From positions 1,364,001 through 1,428,000 of the forward strand of contig NZ_CP009571.1 in the NCBI RefSeq assembly GCF_000764535.1: a DNA stretch of 64,000 nt, given 5' to 3'. This DNA comes from Sphingomonas taxi (lineage in GTDB: Bacteria; Pseudomonadota; Alphaproteobacteria; Sphingomonadales; Sphingomonadaceae). Both the position numbers and the translations under genes were made by a program. Below the pieces are notes generated by a model that had not been told where the DNA came from, did no database searches, and was given only the letters and a program-made list of their open reading frames with translations. Shown here piece after piece: positions 45,619-56,219 of the stretch (position 1 is the first letter of the stretch; each line of letters starts with the position of its first letter).

Positions 45619-47499
45619 ATGAGTCTCTCCCCTGCCTTTCTGGACGAACTGCGTGCCCGCACGTCGTTGTCCGCTTTGGTCGGCAAGACGACCAAGCTGC
45701 AGAAGGCCGGCCGCGAGATGCGCGGCTGCTGCCCGTTCCATAACGAGAAGACCCCGTCCTTTTACGTCAACGACGACAAGGGCTTCTATCACTGCTTCGG
45801 CTGCTCCGCGCACGGCGACGCGATCAAGTGGATGACCGACCAGCGCGGCCTGCCGTTCATCGACGCGGTCAAGGAGCTCGCGCAGGCCGCCGGCATGGAG
45901 ATGCCCGCGCAGGACCGTGCCTCCGCCGCCAAGGCCGAACGCGCCAAGGGCCTGCACGAGGCGATGACCGACGCCGCAACTTGGTTCACCGAGCAATTGA
46001 ACGGGATCGGCGGCGCCGAGGCGCGCGCGGTGCTCGCCAAACGCGGCATCACGCCCGAAACCGCCCGCGCCTTCGGCATGGGCTTCTCCCCCGACAGCCG
46101 CGGCAAGCTCAAGACCGCGCTCAAGGACTATGGCGACCCCGCGCTGGTCGAATGCGGCCTGCTGATCCAGGTCGACGGCAAGGAACCCTATGACCGGTTC
46201 CGCGGCCGGCTGATGATCCCGATCCGCGACGCACGCGGGCGGACGATCGCCTTCGGCGGCCGCGTCATCGGCGAGGGCGAGCCCAAGTATCTCAACTCCC
46301 CCGATACGCCGCTGTTCGACAAGGGCCGCACGCTCTACAATCTCGACCGCGCCGCACCTGCCGCGCGCAAGTCGGCGCGCATCCTCGTCGTCGAAGGCTA
46401 TATGGACGTGATCGCGCTGGCGCAGGCGGGGATAAACGACGCCGTCGCCCCGCTCGGCACCGCGCTCACCGAGGCGCAGCTCGAACGGCTGTGGCGGATC
46501 AGCGACGTGCCGATCCTCTGCCTCGACGGCGACAGCGCCGGGCAGAAGGCGGCGTTGCGCGCCGCGCATCGCGCGATGCCGATGCTCGGCAACGGCCGCA
46601 GCCTCGCCTTCGTCACTTTGCCCGAGGGCCAGGACCCCGACGACCTCGTCCGCGTCGGCGGCCGCCAGGCGATGGAGGCGCTGCTCCAGCAGCCGCAGCC
46701 CTTGGTGGAGCGCTTATGGCAGAGCGAGGTCGCCGCCGGCCCGCTCGACACGCCCGAGCAGCGCGCCGGGCTCAAGCAAAGGCTGCACGAGCTCGCCGCG
46801 ACGATCGCCGACCCGTCGGTGCGCAAGGAATATGAGAACGAGTTCAAGAACCGCTTCTACGAGCATTTCGCGCCCAAGCGCCGCGCCTTCACCCCCGCCG
46901 CCCCGCGCGCGCAGGGTAAGCGCGGCCCCGACGGACAGTGGAAACAGCCGATCGCGCCGCCGACCGACGACGTGAAGGCGTTCCACGCCGCCGGCATCGA
47001 TCCGGTCATCGCCAAGGCGATCCTCGCCGGGCTGATCCGCCACCCGGTCGAGATCGCGCGGCACATGGAGGTGCTCGGCAGCCTCAAGCTGATCGGCGGC
47101 GCGCTCGGCCGGCTGTTCGAGGCGGTGGTCGACGTCGCACTGGAGGACCAGGCGCTTGATAGCGCGCGTCTGCGCACCATATTGGCGAAATCCGGTTTTG
47201 ATGCGATCGCAAGCGATTTGTTGAGAGCCGATACGATGCCCTATTCGTTCACGCAAAGCGGCGGCGATCCCGCCCGCGCCCGTGCCGACCTCGACGAAGC
47301 GATCGCCATCATGGTGGCGCGCCCGGAAGTCGACATGGCACTCGGTGAAGCGACCGCCTCGATGCAGGCGCACTTCACCGCCGAGGCGTTCGAACGACAA
47401 GTGGCGTTGGTGAAAGAGAAACAGGGCTTGGAGCTTCGACTTGCAAATCTGGTGCAGTCGAACGAAGACGCCCGATCGTTTGGATCCGAGGGTAATTGA
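45619..47499 (+). CDS. dnaG: DNA primase
   Basis: Makes RNA primers for replication with DnaB. The 626-residue protein has the N-terminal zinc ribbon ([31 protein letters not shown]: Cys, His and two Cys ligands). The RNA-polymerase core carries the EGYMD TOPRIM motif ([14 protein letters not shown]) and [12 protein letters not shown]. The C-terminal helicase-interaction region is variable. [22 protein letters not shown] is typical. Its TGA overlaps the ATG of rpoD (TGATG), a macromolecular-synthesis arrangement. Confidence 0.97.
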   Translation: MSLSPAFLDELRARTSLSALVGKTTKLQKAGREMRGCCPFHNEKTPSFYVNDDKGFYHCFGCSAHGDAIKWMTDQRGLPFIDAVKELAQAAGMEMPAQDRASAAKAERAKGLHEAMTDAATWFTEQLNGIGGAEARAVLAKRGITPETARAFGMGFSPDSRGKLKTALKDYGDPALVECGLLIQVDGKEPYDRFRGRLMIPIRDARGRTIAFGGRVIGEGEPKYLNSPDTPLFDKGRTLYNLDRAAPAARKSARILVVEGYMDVIALAQAGINDAVAPLGTALTEAQLERLWRISDVPILCLDGDSAGQKAALRAAHRAMPMLGNGRSLAFVTLPEGQDPDDLVRVGGRQAMEALLQQPQPLVERLWQSEVAAGPLDTPEQRAGLKQRLHELAATIADPSVRKEYENEFKNRFYEHFAPKRRAFTPAAPRAQGKRGPDGQWKQPIAPPTDDVKAFHAAGIDPVIAKAILAGLIRHPVEIARHMEVLGSLKLIGGALGRLFEAVVDVALEDQALDSARLRTILAKSGFDAIASDLLRADTMPYSFTQSGGDPARARADLDEAIAIMVARPEVDMALGEATASMQAHFTAEAFERQVALVKEKQGLELRLANLVQSNEDARSFGSEGN

Positions 47500-49535
47500 T
47501 GGCGAAGGTTAACGGTAACGGTGGCGATGAGGGTGCGGACGTGACCGACGCGCCGCTGATCGACCTCAATGACGCCGATATCAAGAAGCTGGTCGCCCGC
47601 GCCAAGAAGCGCGGCTACATCACCTACGACCAGCTCAACGAGGCGCTGCCCCAGGATCAGATGTCGTCCGACCAGCTCGAGGACATCATGTCCGCGCTGA
47701 ACGAGATGGGCGTCAACATCGTCGAGAACGAGGAAGCCGGCGAGGACGGCGACGAGAAGGAGCAGGCCGAGGACGACGAGGCCGAGCCCGTCGAGGCCGA
47801 CGGCGACGGCTCCGCCGCCCCCGCGCTCGAGACCAAGAAGAAAGAGACCGTCGATCGTACCGACGATCCGGTCCGCATGTACCTGCGCGAGATGGGCGCG
47901 GTCGAGCTGCTCAGCCGCGAGGGCGAGATCGCCATCGCCAAGCGGATCGAGGCGGGTCGCGACACGATGATCCTCGGCCTGTGCGAATCGCCGATCACCT
48001 TCAATGCCATCATCGACTGGTCGACCGCGCTCAACGAAGGCACGATGCAGCTGCGCGAGATCCTCGATCTCGACGCGATGCTCTCCAAGGGTCCGTCGGC
48101 CGAGCAGGTCGAGGGCGCCGAGGATGATGAATCGGGCGAGATCAGCGAGAAGACCGCCGGCGCCAGCTTCAAGGAAGAGGAAGAGCCCGAGGAGCCGTCG
48201 GCCGACGAGGACGATGAATCCGGCGAGGGCCGCGTGCCGCGCCCGTCGGACGACGAGGACGAGGACAATACGCTCAGCCTCGCGCAGATGGAGGAGACGC
48301 TCAAGCCGCAGGCGCTCGAGCGGTTCGCCAACATCACCGCGCTCTACAAGAAGTTCAGCAAGATCCAGCAGGCACGCCTCGACGCGATGCACGCCGGCGG
48401 CGAGCTGTCCGCCGCGGACGAGCGCAAATACCAGAAGCTGCGCGAGGATCTCACCGCCGAGGTCGAGAGCGTCCAGTTCCACAATGCCAAGATCGAATAT
48501 CTCGTCGATCAGCTCTACGCCTTCAACCGGCGCCTGACCGCGCTGGGCGGCCAGATGCTGCGCCTCGCCGAGCGCCACAAGGTCAGCCGCAAGGACTTCC
48601 TCGACCGCTACGTCGGCCACGAGATGGACGACACGTGGCTGCAATCGGTCGGCAAGCTCGACAAGAAATGGACCGCCTTCGCCACCAACGAGGCCGATGC
48701 GGTCGACCGCATCCGCGGCGAGATCAGCGAGATCTCGCAGCAGACCGGCATGGCGCTCACCGAATTCCGCCGCATCGTCAACATGGTGCAGAAGGCGGAG
48801 CGCGAGGCGCGCATCGCCAAGAAGGAGATGGTCGAGGCCAATCTGCGGCTCGTCATCTCGATCGCCAAGAAATACACCAACCGCGGGCTGCAATTCCTGG
48901 ATCTTATCCAGGAGGGCAATATCGGCCTGATGAAGGCGGTCGATAAGTTCGAATATCGCCGCGGTTACAAGTTCAGCACCTATGCGACCTGGTGGATCCG
49001 GCAGGCGATCACCCGTTCGATCGCCGATCAGGCGCGCACGATCCGCATCCCGGTGCATATGATCGAGACGATCAACAAGCTGGTCCGCACCAGCCGCCAG
49101 TTCCTCCACGAGCAGGGCCGCGAGCCGACGCCGGAGGAGATGGCCGAACGGCTGTCGATGCCGCTCGAGAAGGTGCGCAAGGTGATGAAGATCGCCAAGG
49201 AGCCGATCAGCCTCGAAACGCCGATCGGCGACGAGGAGGATTCGCACCTCGGCGATTTCATCGAGGACAAGAATGCGGTGATCCCGGTCGATGCGGCGAT
49301 CCAGGCGAATCTCAAGGAGACGGTCACCCGCGTCCTCGCCAGCCTGACGCCGCGCGAGGAGCGCGTGCTGCGCATGCGCTTCGGCATCGGCATGAACACC
49401 GACCATACGCTGGAGGAAGTCGGCCAGCAGTTCAGCGTGACGCGCGAACGCATCCGCCAGATCGAGGCGAAGGCGCTGCGCAAGCTCAAGCACCCGAGCC
49501 GCAGCCGCAAGATGCGCAGCTTCCTCGACCAGTAA
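47499..49535 (+). CDS. rpoD: RNA polymerase primary sigma factor (sigma-70)
   Basis: Housekeeping sigma factor of 678 residues. In order: region 1.1 ([32 protein letters not shown]), an acidic linker, region 1.2 ([30 protein letters not shown]), a long acidic non-conserved region with ESGE/EDED runs, region 2 ([58 protein letters not shown]), region 3 and region 4 ([30 protein letters not shown]). It is translated in overlap with dnaG and ends at a strong terminator. Confidence 0.98.
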   Translation: MAKVNGNGGDEGADVTDAPLIDLNDADIKKLVARAKKRGYITYDQLNEALPQDQMSSDQLEDIMSALNEMGVNIVENEEAGEDGDEKEQAEDDEAEPVEADGDGSAAPALETKKKETVDRTDDPVRMYLREMGAVELLSREGEIAIAKRIEAGRDTMILGLCESPITFNAIIDWSTALNEGTMQLREILDLDAMLSKGPSAEQVEGAEDDESGEISEKTAGASFKEEEEPEEPSADEDDESGEGRVPRPSDDEDEDNTLSLAQMEETLKPQALERFANITALYKKFSKIQQARLDAMHAGGELSAADERKYQKLREDLTAEVESVQFHNAKIEYLVDQLYAFNRRLTALGGQMLRLAERHKVSRKDFLDRYVGHEMDDTWLQSVGKLDKKWTAFATNEADAVDRIRGEISEISQQTGMALTEFRRIVNMVQKAEREARIAKKEMVEANLRLVISIAKKYTNRGLQFLDLIQEGNIGLMKAVDKFEYRRGYKFSTYATWWIRQAITRSIADQARTIRIPVHMIETINKLVRTSRQFLHEQGREPTPEEMAERLSMPLEKVRKVMKIAKEPISLETPIGDEEDSHLGDFIEDKNAVIPVDAAIQANLKETVTRVLASLTPREERVLRMRFGIGMNTDHTLEEVGQQFSVTRERIRQIEAKALRKLKHPSRSRKMRSFLDQ

Positions 49536-49562
49536 CGCCGGCGACGATTGCGATTGCGAAGG

Positions 49563-49592
49563 GGCCGCCGGAGACGATCCGGCGGCCTTTTT
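49563..49592 (+). terminator. Intrinsic terminator after rpoD
   Basis: GGCCGCCGGA - GACGA - TCCGGCGGCC is a perfect 10-base stem with a five-base loop, followed by TTTTT, 27 bases after the rpoD stop. Confidence 0.93.
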
Positions 49593-49665
49593 CGTCCGGT
49601 GCAGCCGGGATTAGCAGGCGATGCTGGTCGCCCCACCTTTCCCGCCAACCCATGGCCTACCGATC

Positions 49666-51708
49666 CTAGAGATTGACGCGTGCCCCCAGGCGCAATGTGC
49701 GTGGCTCGACGACGCGGCTCAATCGGCCATCGGCTGGTCCCGAGGTATCGAATGCGGGAACGTACGACCCGTAAAAATAAGCGATGTCTTTGTCGCGGCT
49801 GTCGAAGAGATTGAGCACCTCGCCGTACAGTTCGAACCGCCCAAACTTGCGGGCGGCGCGGACGTTGGCGACGGTGCTGCCGGGATCGCGGACGCTATTG
49901 TCCTCGACCAGAGGATAAGGCCCGAGGTGACGGACTCTCACACTCGCCTCCCACGCGTCGAGCACCAATGCCATCCCGGCGGATGCGGCATTTTCGAATG
50001 CGTTGGGAATGCGATCGCCATTGTCATAGCGCGACCGGCTCGCCGTGTAGTTCCCGTCGATCGCGAGCCACGGCCGAGGCCGCCAGAATGCCACCAGCTC
50101 ATAGCCGCGACGCTGGCTCGCGCCGGTCGGCTCGACGGCATTGGAGTCGCCGACGAAGCGCAATTCGCTGGCGACGTCGAGCCACCAATAGGTCGCGGTC
50201 AGCGTGACGCTCGGCAATTGCCACCGGACACCGACTTCACGTCCGCTGCCGCGAACCAGCACGGGCACTGGTGTTTCGACGTTCACTGCCCCGCGCACGT
50301 CGTTGGAGTGAAATCCACGGCCCCAGTTGCCGTAGAATTCCAAACTGGCGGCTGGAGAATAGGCGATCGACGCCTTGGGTGACAGGATCGCATCGTCGCC
50401 ATTGCCCTCGCCGGCGACCACCGCTGCCTGATCCCGCGCGCGAACGACGTACCGGTAATAGTCACCGCGGACCCCGCCGATCAGCCGCAGCCCCGGAACC
50501 GGTGCCCAACTCGCTTCGCCGTAGAGCGCTGCCGACGCCTCTTCGACATGATAGCGGCCCAGCGACGACAGGAACGTCCGCGCACTGGTGCGATAGACAC
50601 CGACGCTGCCAATATGATCGTAGCGCGCCTCGGTACCGAGCGCGACCCCGAGCGTGGGTGCGACCGTCCAGCGTTTCTCACCCCGCCCGCCGATGATCCA
50701 GCGTGTGTCGAATTGGCGGATTTGTGCGCTGGTCCCGTCGGGGTCTGTGTAGGTCGGGTTCGAATACATCGACCAATCATAGAACTGACCGTAAACGTTG
50801 GCGCGCCAGTCGGGCTGGCGGACCGCGATGTTGCCAATGAGCCGCGTCGTCTCGCCGCGCGCGGTCGGATCGGGTGAGCAGAACACGTCCTTGCAGCCCG
50901 GCGTGCCGATGATCCGTTCGGGTATTTGTTCGGTCGGACGCCAGGTCGCCCGATAGGCGTTGAGCGATGTCTCTATCCGACCTGCGCCGGCCGGAGCGAT
51001 ATACTTCGCGAAGCCCGAGGCATGGCGCAGATGTTCGGGCTCCTGCCAAGGGCCGTCATAGACTTTGGCCTGCGCGACCAGCGTGAGCTTGCCGGCACCC
51101 ACATCGTCGATGGTCCCACCCGCCGCGATCCGGCCATAGCCATACGATCCACCCTCGACCGACAACCACGGCCGGGCGAAGCCGTCGATCGTGGTCATGT
51201 AGGCCGCGCCGGCGAGCGCGAAGTCGCCACCGTCGGCCCGGTACGGGCCTTTGCGGAAATCCTCGCGCGCGACGGTCTCGGGGATCAGGCCGTTGAGGTC
51301 GAGATAGCCCTGGCCGTGGCCATGGGTACGCAGGTTCATCTGCACCCCATCGATGGCGGTGGTGAAGTCCGACCCGTGATCGAGGTTGAACCCGCGCAGA
51401 AAATACTGGTTGGCCTTGCCGCTGCCCGAATGCTGCGCGGCAACCATGCCGGGGATCGCCTCCAGCAGTTCCGCGACGCGCAGCAAGGGTCGAACCAGCA
51501 GATCGGCACCGGCAACCGTGCCCTCGCTCGCCGCATGCGCGACGCCGATCTTCGCCTCGCCGCGACCGAACACGACGAGGTCGTTCTCCGCAGCGTCGGT
51601 CGAGGCAACCGCGCCATCTTGCTCCTGTGCCCGTGCCGGCGTCGTGCCGCACACCGTGGCGAACGCGACATAGCCAAGCCATGCCGCCCGTAATTCCAAA
51701 ATCTTCAT
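49666..51708 (-). CDS. TonB-dependent receptor under cobalamin riboswitch (BtuB-like function)
   Basis: Outer-membrane receptor of 680 residues with a Sec signal (about 1-27, ending TTPARAQ). The plug carries [37 protein letters not shown] and [20 protein letters not shown], and the barrel ends [10 protein letters not shown]. The plug sequence belongs to a group without a firmly known ligand, but the cobalamin riboswitch 180 bases upstream on the same strand argues that it imports cobalamin, a precursor such as a cobinamide, or cobalt. The ATG at 51708 gives the signal peptide; the open frame upstream of it runs through the riboswitch and is not coding. Confidence 0.9.
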   Translation of the reverse strand: MKILELRAAWLGYVAFATVCGTTPARAQEQDGAVASTDAAENDLVVFGRGEAKIGVAHAASEGTVAGADLLVRPLLRVAELLEAIPGMVAAQHSGSGKANQYFLRGFNLDHGSDFTTAIDGVQMNLRTHGHGQGYLDLNGLIPETVAREDFRKGPYRADGGDFALAGAAYMTTIDGFARPWLSVEGGSYGYGRIAAGGTIDDVGAGKLTLVAQAKVYDGPWQEPEHLRHASGFAKYIAPAGAGRIETSLNAYRATWRPTEQIPERIIGTPGCKDVFCSPDPTARGETTRLIGNIAVRQPDWRANVYGQFYDWSMYSNPTYTDPDGTSAQIRQFDTRWIIGGRGEKRWTVAPTLGVALGTEARYDHIGSVGVYRTSARTFLSSLGRYHVEEASAALYGEASWAPVPGLRLIGGVRGDYYRYVVRARDQAAVVAGEGNGDDAILSPKASIAYSPAASLEFYGNWGRGFHSNDVRGAVNVETPVPVLVRGSGREVGVRWQLPSVTLTATYWWLDVASELRFVGDSNAVEPTGASQRRGYELVAFWRPRPWLAIDGNYTASRSRYDNGDRIPNAFENAASAGMALVLDAWEASVRVRHLGPYPLVEDNSVRDPGSTVANVRAARKFGRFELYGEVLNLFDSRDKDIAYFYGSYVPAFDTSGPADGRLSRVVEPRTLRLGARVNL

Positions 51709-51889
51709 GTCCGTTCCCGCGCGCCAAGCGACATCGGACGGGGGCGTCCGCTGCGAACGGTCGGCGCGCGTCGGCAGGCGGACGCAAGCACCCGCGACAC
51801 GAACCGATGCGACCCCCGCCGCTCGTTCGTCGCTCAGACGGAAGAACCGTGCCCCGACCATCCCCTGGACCAAAGCAAGAGCGACCAGA

Positions 51890-52098
51890 CGCTGGCAGGT
51901 CTCCTGGCTCACGGGTCGTCGCTCGACATACGGCCTTCCCAGATCTTGCCGATGCGGCGTCGATCCAGTGGCTGCGCCCTGTCGAAAAGGGCGCGATGTA
52001 CGTCTCGCTCGCCGCTTACAGTTGCAGGGACAGCCTCGGCATCGGGAGAATAACTCCCTCACCGCGTTCCCTTTTAAGTCCCTCCCGGGACACCAGCG
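51890..52098 (-). ncRNA. Cobalamin riboswitch
   Basis: Read on the minus strand, the leader has the B12-box hallmarks in order: GGTGAGG-type 5' part, GAGGCTGTCCCTGCAACTG, TAAGCGG, GCCACTG, GGGAAGGC, and the 3' part CGACCCGTGAGCCAGGAGACC. The outer P1 stem is CGCTGG (52098-52093) with CCAGCG (51895-51890). Downstream, GCGTCCGC and GCGGACGC (51785-51778 with 51751-51744) can form a hairpin close to the ribosome site of the receptor, a plausible expression platform acting on translation. In such systems, bound cobalamin lowers receptor synthesis. Confidence 0.93.
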
Positions 52099-52444
52099 CG
52101 ATCATTGCCCGACCGATGATACCATCGTTCGGACGAGGAGACGTAGCTGGAGGTTTGCCGATCCGCAAGATCGCTGCCGGATGTCCGATGACTCCTGACC
52201 GTAGGATGCTGTCCTACACAACGTCGGCCTGCTACGCGCAGACGGTCTTTCTCATCGTAGCGACCGTTCGGGCAGTTATGACATCAAAAACGGAAACGAT
52301 AGGACTGCATCGTTTCCGTTCAGGTGTCCATCTTGTCCATGTTGCCGCAATTCGGCCACATTCTCGGATGGCGAAACTTCGCTATTGATAGGCGTTCGCA
52401 AGACCGTCTATAGAGGCCGCCATGGCCGCTCCGACGACCCCCCG
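52099..52444. other. Intergenic region between riboswitch and the DUF3649 operon
   Basis: No gene is seen. It contains copy 1 of a repeated ~130-base element (52206-52345, described separately). The stretch just before 52445, around 52385-52405 (TTGATAGGCGTTCGCAAG), only weakly resembles an alphaproteobacterial iron box. The promoters for the riboswitch transcript and for the divergent operon must lie here but cannot be placed with confidence. Confidence 0.5.
52206..52345 (-). repeat. Repeated structured intergenic element, copy 1
   Basis: On the minus strand this copy reads ATGGACAAGATGGACACCT, then a hairpin GGAAACGAT-N8-ATCGTTTCC followed by GTTTTT, then CGATGAGAAAGA, GTAGCAG and GTGTAGGACAGC. 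The same blocks, in the same order and nearly the same spacing, occur at 57457-57587. It is upstream of the cobalamin riboswitch in this orientation and lies between divergent genes. Confidence 0.75.
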
Positions 52445-52762
52445 ATGCTGATGCAGGCGAGCCCGCCCTGCCCGACCCCGACGCCGGCCGCGACGGCGCG
52501 CTGGTCGATGGTCGCGCGCTGCTTCACCGCATTGGTCGGTGGTTACGCCGCCGCGGCGGCGCTCGCCACGCTCCTTGCCCGGCTGCTGCCGATCGACCGG
52601 GCCGAGGCGACCGCGCTCGGCATGATCCTCTCCGTCCTGCTCTACGCGCTCATCGGGCTGTGGTGCTTCCACGAACCCCGACTCGGCCGGGTCGCCGCCT
52701 GGATATGGGGTCTGGCGATCGGCGGCGGCGCGCTGGTCTGGCTGCTCGGGTTGCGGCCGTGA
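52445..52762 (+). CDS. DUF3649 family membrane protein
   Basis: A 105-residue inner-membrane protein with three hydrophobic segments (MVARCFTALVGGYAAAAALATLLARLL, ATALGMILSVLLYALIGLWCF and VAAWIWGLAIGGGALVWLLG). It has the DUF3649 layout, including FHEPRLGRVAAW. It is the first gene of a DUF3649-PepSY-DUF3325 trio that in proteobacteria commonly accompanies TonB-dependent siderophore receptors. The stop overlaps the GTG of the PepSY gene. Confidence 0.82.
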   Translation: MLMQASPPCPTPTPAATARWSMVARCFTALVGGYAAAAALATLLARLLPIDRAEATALGMILSVLLYALIGLWCFHEPRLGRVAAWIWGLAIGGGALVWLLGLRP

Positions 52763-54306
52763 ACGGCAATCTGCGGCAGAATATGGCGTGGATCCACGGC
52801 TGGCTCGGGCTCGTCGCCGGCTGGATCCTGTTCGCGATGTTCCTGACCGGCACCGCGAGCTATTTCCGCCCGGAGATCACCCGCTGGATGCAGCCCGAGA
52901 TCGCGGCGGCCCCGGTCCCGGCCGCCACCGCCGCACGCAGCGCGGTCGCCTATCTGCAAACCGTCGGCGCCGACGATGCGGCCTGGTACATCCTGCTGCC
53001 CAACGAGCGCGACGTCGTCACCCGCGTCTACGCCCAGCCCAACGCCAAGGCGGTCGCCAAGCCGCGTCGCCGCGAGGAACTCGTGCTCGACGGCGCCACC
53101 GGCCGGCCCGTTGAGGGGCGCGACACCCGCGGCGGCGAGCATTTCTACCGCTTCCACTTCCAGCTGCAATTGCCTTACCCCTGGGGGCGCTTCCTCGCCG
53201 GCCTGTGCGGGCTGTTCATGCTTGGCGCGATCATTTCGGGCGTGGTGACGCACAAGCGCATCTTCGCGGACTTCTTCACCCTGCGCTGGAACAAGGGGCA
53301 GCGCAGCTGGCTCGACGCGCACAACGTCTCCGCCGTGCTGGCCCTGCCCTATCATGCGGTCATCACCTACACCGGCATCATCACGCTGATCGCGATGTAC
53401 ATGCCGTGGCCGGTCACCGCCAATTACGCCAAGCCCGAAGACTTCTATAACGCCGCTTACGGCATACCGGCGGAACAGCCCGCCACCGGGCGCGCCGCGC
53501 CGCTGGTCGCCGTTGCGCCGCTCGTCGCCGATGCCGAGCGCCGCTGGGGCGCGCCGGCAGCACGGATCGTCGTCAGCAACCCCAATGATGCCGCCGCCAC
53601 CGTCACCGTCTATCGAACGCCCCGCGCCTCGCTCAACGCCCGCGGCCCCTCGCTGACCTATGCGGGCAGCACGGGCGAGTTGATCGCACAGGCTGGCGAT
53701 CCCGGGCCGGCGCTCGCCACCGTCGGGGTGATGCTCGGGCTGCACGTCGCGCAATTCGCCGGGCCGGCACTGCGCTGGACGCTGTTCGGGCTCGGCCTGA
53801 CCGGCGCGGCGATGGTCGGTACGGGCCTGTTGCTGTGGACCGCGGCGCGGCGTCGGCCGAACGCCAGGCCGTTCTTCGGCCTGAAGCTGGTCGAGCGGCT
53901 CAACATCGCCACGATCGTCGGCCTGCCGATCGGCATGGCCGCGTTCCTGCTCGCCAACCGCTTGATTCCAGCCGATATGGCCGCGCGGGCCGATTGGGAG
54001 GTCAAGGCGATGTTCTGGACCTGGGCGGCGGTGGCGGTCGGCCAGTTCGTCCGCCCAGCCCGCCGCGCCTGGCCCGAGGGCTTCGCTCTTGCGGCGCTGG
54101 TCTTCCTCGCGATCCCAATTGCCGACGCGATCACCACCAGCCGCGGTCTGCCCGGCTCGCTACTCGCCGGCGACTCGCTGTTCGCCGCCTTCGACCTCGC
54201 GATGCTCGCCATCGCGCTGCTGCTCGGCGTCGCGAGCTGGCGCGCCGGCAAACCGCCGCGTCAGGTCCCCCGCCGCACCCGCCAAGCCGAGACGATCCAT
54301 GCCTGA
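52759..54306 (+). CDS. PepSY-associated TM-helix protein
   Basis: A 515-residue inner-membrane protein. The first helix is in MAWIHGWLGLVAGWILFAMFLTGTASYF, followed by a periplasmic PepSY-like region (EIAAAPVP... FHFQLQLPYPWGRF). Further helices are at FLAGLCGLFMLGAIISGVVTHKR, SAVLALPYHAVITYTGIITLIAMYM, LALATVGVMLGLHVAQF and in the C-terminal third. HNVSAVLALPYHAVI is the PepSY-TM signature. Some members act as ferric-siderophore reductases; here iron or cobalamin processing are both possible. It begins with GTG overlapping DUF3649 and overlaps the DUF3325 gene by eight bases. Confidence 0.88.
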   Translation: MNGNLRQNMAWIHGWLGLVAGWILFAMFLTGTASYFRPEITRWMQPEIAAAPVPAATAARSAVAYLQTVGADDAAWYILLPNERDVVTRVYAQPNAKAVAKPRRREELVLDGATGRPVEGRDTRGGEHFYRFHFQLQLPYPWGRFLAGLCGLFMLGAIISGVVTHKRIFADFFTLRWNKGQRSWLDAHNVSAVLALPYHAVITYTGIITLIAMYMPWPVTANYAKPEDFYNAAYGIPAEQPATGRAAPLVAVAPLVADAERRWGAPAARIVVSNPNDAAATVTVYRTPRASLNARGPSLTYAGSTGELIAQAGDPGPALATVGVMLGLHVAQFAGPALRWTLFGLGLTGAAMVGTGLLLWTAARRRPNARPFFGLKLVERLNIATIVGLPIGMAAFLLANRLIPADMAARADWEVKAMFWTWAAVAVGQFVRPARRAWPEGFALAALVFLAIPIADAITTSRGLPGSLLAGDSLFAAFDLAMLAIALLLGVASWRAGKPPRQVPRRTRQAETIHA

Positions 54307-54649
54307 GACCATCCTGCTCTCCGCCACCGCCTGGCTGCTGTTCGCCGGCGCCTCGTTCCGCTTCCGGCGGGAGGCCGGGACGAACGGGCGCGGCGACGTC
54401 CGCCTGCTCCGTATCGTGGCATCGGCGTTGCTCGCGGTCGCGCTGCTCCATTGCGGCGCGCCGCTGACCGGCGAACGCTGGGTCCACCTGCTGACGGGCG
54501 CGTCGATCGGCGCGGTGCTGGTGGTGCTGGCGCTGTCGGCGCAGCCGGTCCATGCGATGGCGCCGGTGCGCTGGCTGCTGCTCGCCAAGCGCCGTGCGAT
54601 CGCCCCGGTCAAGGCGATGCTGCGGCCGCAGACCACCGCCAACGGCTGA
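54299..54649 (+). CDS. DUF3325 family membrane protein
   Basis: A 116-residue protein with three or four hydrophobic segments (ILLSATAWLLFAGASF, LLRIVASALLAVALLHCG, WVHLLTGASIGAVLVVLALSAQPV). It has the DUF3325 layout as the last gene of the trio. It overlaps the end of the PepSY gene and is followed by a hairpin shared with the convergent rplS gene. Confidence 0.8.
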   Translation: MPETILLSATAWLLFAGASFRFRREAGTNGRGDVRLLRIVASALLAVALLHCGAPLTGERWVHLLTGASIGAVLVVLALSAQPVHAMAPVRWLLLAKRRAIAPVKAMLRPQTTANG

Positions 54650-54652
54650 CGT

Positions 54653-54684
54653 AAAAAGGGCGCGGGAGGAAGCCTCCCGCGCCC
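54653..54684 (-). terminator. Intrinsic terminator of rplS
   Basis: On the minus strand GGGCGCGGGAGG - CTT - CCTCCCGCGCCC is a perfect 12-base stem with a three-base loop and is followed by TTTTT. It starts 24 bases after the rplS stop. On the plus strand no T run follows. Confidence 0.93.
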
Positions 54685-54707
54685 TGTCTGTCACCGGTAG
54701 CGGCGGA

Positions 54708-55100
54708 TCACTCCGCGGCGACGCTGCCCTTGGCGGGACGCGTGTCGCGACGCTCGGCGATACGCGCCGACTTGCCGGTGCGGCCACGCAGATAATAGAG
54801 CTTCGCACGACGCACGGCGCCCTTGCGGACGACGTCGATCGAGTCGATGTTCGGCGAATACAGCGGGAAGACGCGCTCGACGCCCTCGCCGAAGCTGATC
54901 TTGCGCACGGTGAACGACGAGCCCATGCCCTTGTTCGACCGCGCGATGCACACGCCTTCGTAATTCTGGACGCGGGTGCGCTCGCCTTCGACCACCTTCA
55001 CGCCGACCTTCAGCGTATCGCCGGGACGGAATTCGGGGATCGCGCGCTTCGCGGTCAGCTTTTCGATCTGCTCGGCTTCGAGCTGCTGAATGAGGTTCAT
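54708..55100 (-). CDS. rplS: 50S ribosomal protein L19
   Basis: Ribosomal protein at the 30S-50S interface. The 130-residue protein ([88 protein letters not shown]) is standard except for a short Ala-rich tail. It starts four bases after the trmD stop, so it is translated with trmD. It ends at a strong terminator. Confidence 0.98.
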   Translation of the reverse strand: MNLIQQLEAEQIEKLTAKRAIPEFRPGDTLKVGVKVVEGERTRVQNYEGVCIARSNKGMGSSFTVRKISFGEGVERVFPLYSPNIDSIDVVRKGAVRRAKLYYLRGRTGKSARIAERRDTRPAKGSVAAE

Positions 55101-55104
55101 GTCT

Positions 55105-55830
55105 TCAGTCCTTCGTTCGCCGCGCGCCAGAGGGAGGCTGGACCCGAGCACCCTCATGGCGCTCCCACAGGTCCGGCCTCCGTAGCCGTGTATCGGTCTC
55201 GGCCTTCGACTTGCGCCAGGCCGCGATCCTCGCATGATCCCCCGATCGCAGCACTTCGGGGATCGTGCGCCCTTCCCAATCGAATGGTCGGGTATATTGC
55301 GGATATTCGAGCAGCCCCGTTTCGAAGCTCTCGTCCACACCGCTTGAAGCCGCGCCCATTACGCCGGGGAGCAGGCGAATGCAAGCATCGAGCAGCACCA
55401 GCGCCCCCATTTCGCCGCCCGACAGGATATAGTCGCCGATCGACACCTCCTCGATCTCGCGGCCCTCGAAGATGCGCTCGTCGAACCCCTCGAACCGGCC
55501 GCACAGCACGATCACGCCCGGGCCGGCGGCGATCTCACGCACGCGCGCCTGCGACAGCGGCCGGCCGCGCGGCGTCATCGCGAGGATCGGGCGATCGTCG
55601 GCGACGCTGTCGACCGCGGCGGCGAGCACGTCGGCGCGCAGCACCATCCCCGCGCCGCCACCCGCGGGCGTGTCATCGACCGAGCGATGTTTGTCGGTGG
55701 CGAAGTCGCGGATCTGGACCGGCTCACAGCGCCACCCCCCTTCCCGCAACGCACGGCCTGCGAGCGACACGCCGAGCGGACCGGGGAACATCTCTGGGTA
55801 AAGCGTCAGGATCGTCGCGGTGAAGGTCAT
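55105..55830 (-). CDS. trmD: tRNA (guanine-37-N1)-methyltransferase
   Basis: Methylates G37 of tRNAs and prevents frameshifting. The 241-residue protein has the SPOUT knot: [62 protein letters not shown] and the dimer/tRNA part [40 protein letters not shown]. Its ATG at 55830 overlaps the stop of the vapC gene (ATGA). In most relatives trmD follows rimM directly; here vapBC and a flavoprotein gene intervene. Confidence 0.98.
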   Translation of the reverse strand: MTFTATILTLYPEMFPGPLGVSLAGRALREGGWRCEPVQIRDFATDKHRSVDDTPAGGGAGMVLRADVLAAAVDSVADDRPILAMTPRGRPLSQARVREIAAGPGVIVLCGRFEGFDERIFEGREIEEVSIGDYILSGGEMGALVLLDACIRLLPGVMGAASSGVDESFETGLLEYPQYTRPFDWEGRTIPEVLRSGDHARIAAWRKSKAETDTRLRRPDLWERHEGARVQPPSGARRTKD

Positions 55831-56216
55831 CGGGTCCAGTTTTCCACGCGCAGGCCGGGGATATCGGCGAAGTGACGGGTGTTGTTCGTGACGAGCGTCA
55901 AATCGAGGGCGAGCGCATGCGCTGCGATCAGTCGATCGAAACTATGGCGCTGGAAGGGCATGGTTCCGGCCAATCTGGCATAGCTTTCTGCCGCGGCACG
56001 ACCAAAGTCATGGACGGCGAGCACACTGACAAAGATATCCAGCCTTGCCTCGTCGCTAGGATCGGCCTCCGGTCGAGCGGCTCCGTAGCGCAACTCGGCA
56101 AGCGTGATGGCGGACAGGCTCATACCCTGCCCATTTCTCGCACGAATACGCGCGCGCAGCACGTCGCTGCGCGCCTTCGCGAAATCGATACAGACGTTGG
56201 TGTCGAGCAGGTACAT
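55827..56216 (-). CDS. vapC: VapC-family PIN-domain toxin
   Basis: A 129-residue PIN ribonuclease. The acidic residues are in [31 protein letters not shown] and [10 protein letters not shown], matching active VapC proteins. These toxins cleave tRNA or rRNA when free of antitoxin. The start lies three bases after vapB. The stop overlaps the trmD start by four bases, which couples toxin and trmD translation. All key acidic positions look intact. Confidence 0.92.
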   Translation of the reverse strand: MYLLDTNVCIDFAKARSDVLRARIRARNGQGMSLSAITLAELRYGAARPEADPSDEARLDIFVSVLAVHDFGRAAAESYARLAGTMPFQRHSFDRLIAAHALALDLTLVTNNTRHFADIPGLRVENWTR

Positions 56217-56219
56217 ACG

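Noticed and set aside
47241..49493. 750-codon minus-strand open frame over rpoD
   Set aside because: Leu/Asp-rich antisense shadow of the sigma factor.
49666..51708. Ferric-siderophore receptor
   Set aside because: The neighbouring PepSY trio suggests iron, but the cobalamin riboswitch on the receptor's own leader is stronger evidence.
52385..52405. Fur/iron box before DUF3649
   Set aside because: Only one half resembles a known box; too weak to list as a site.
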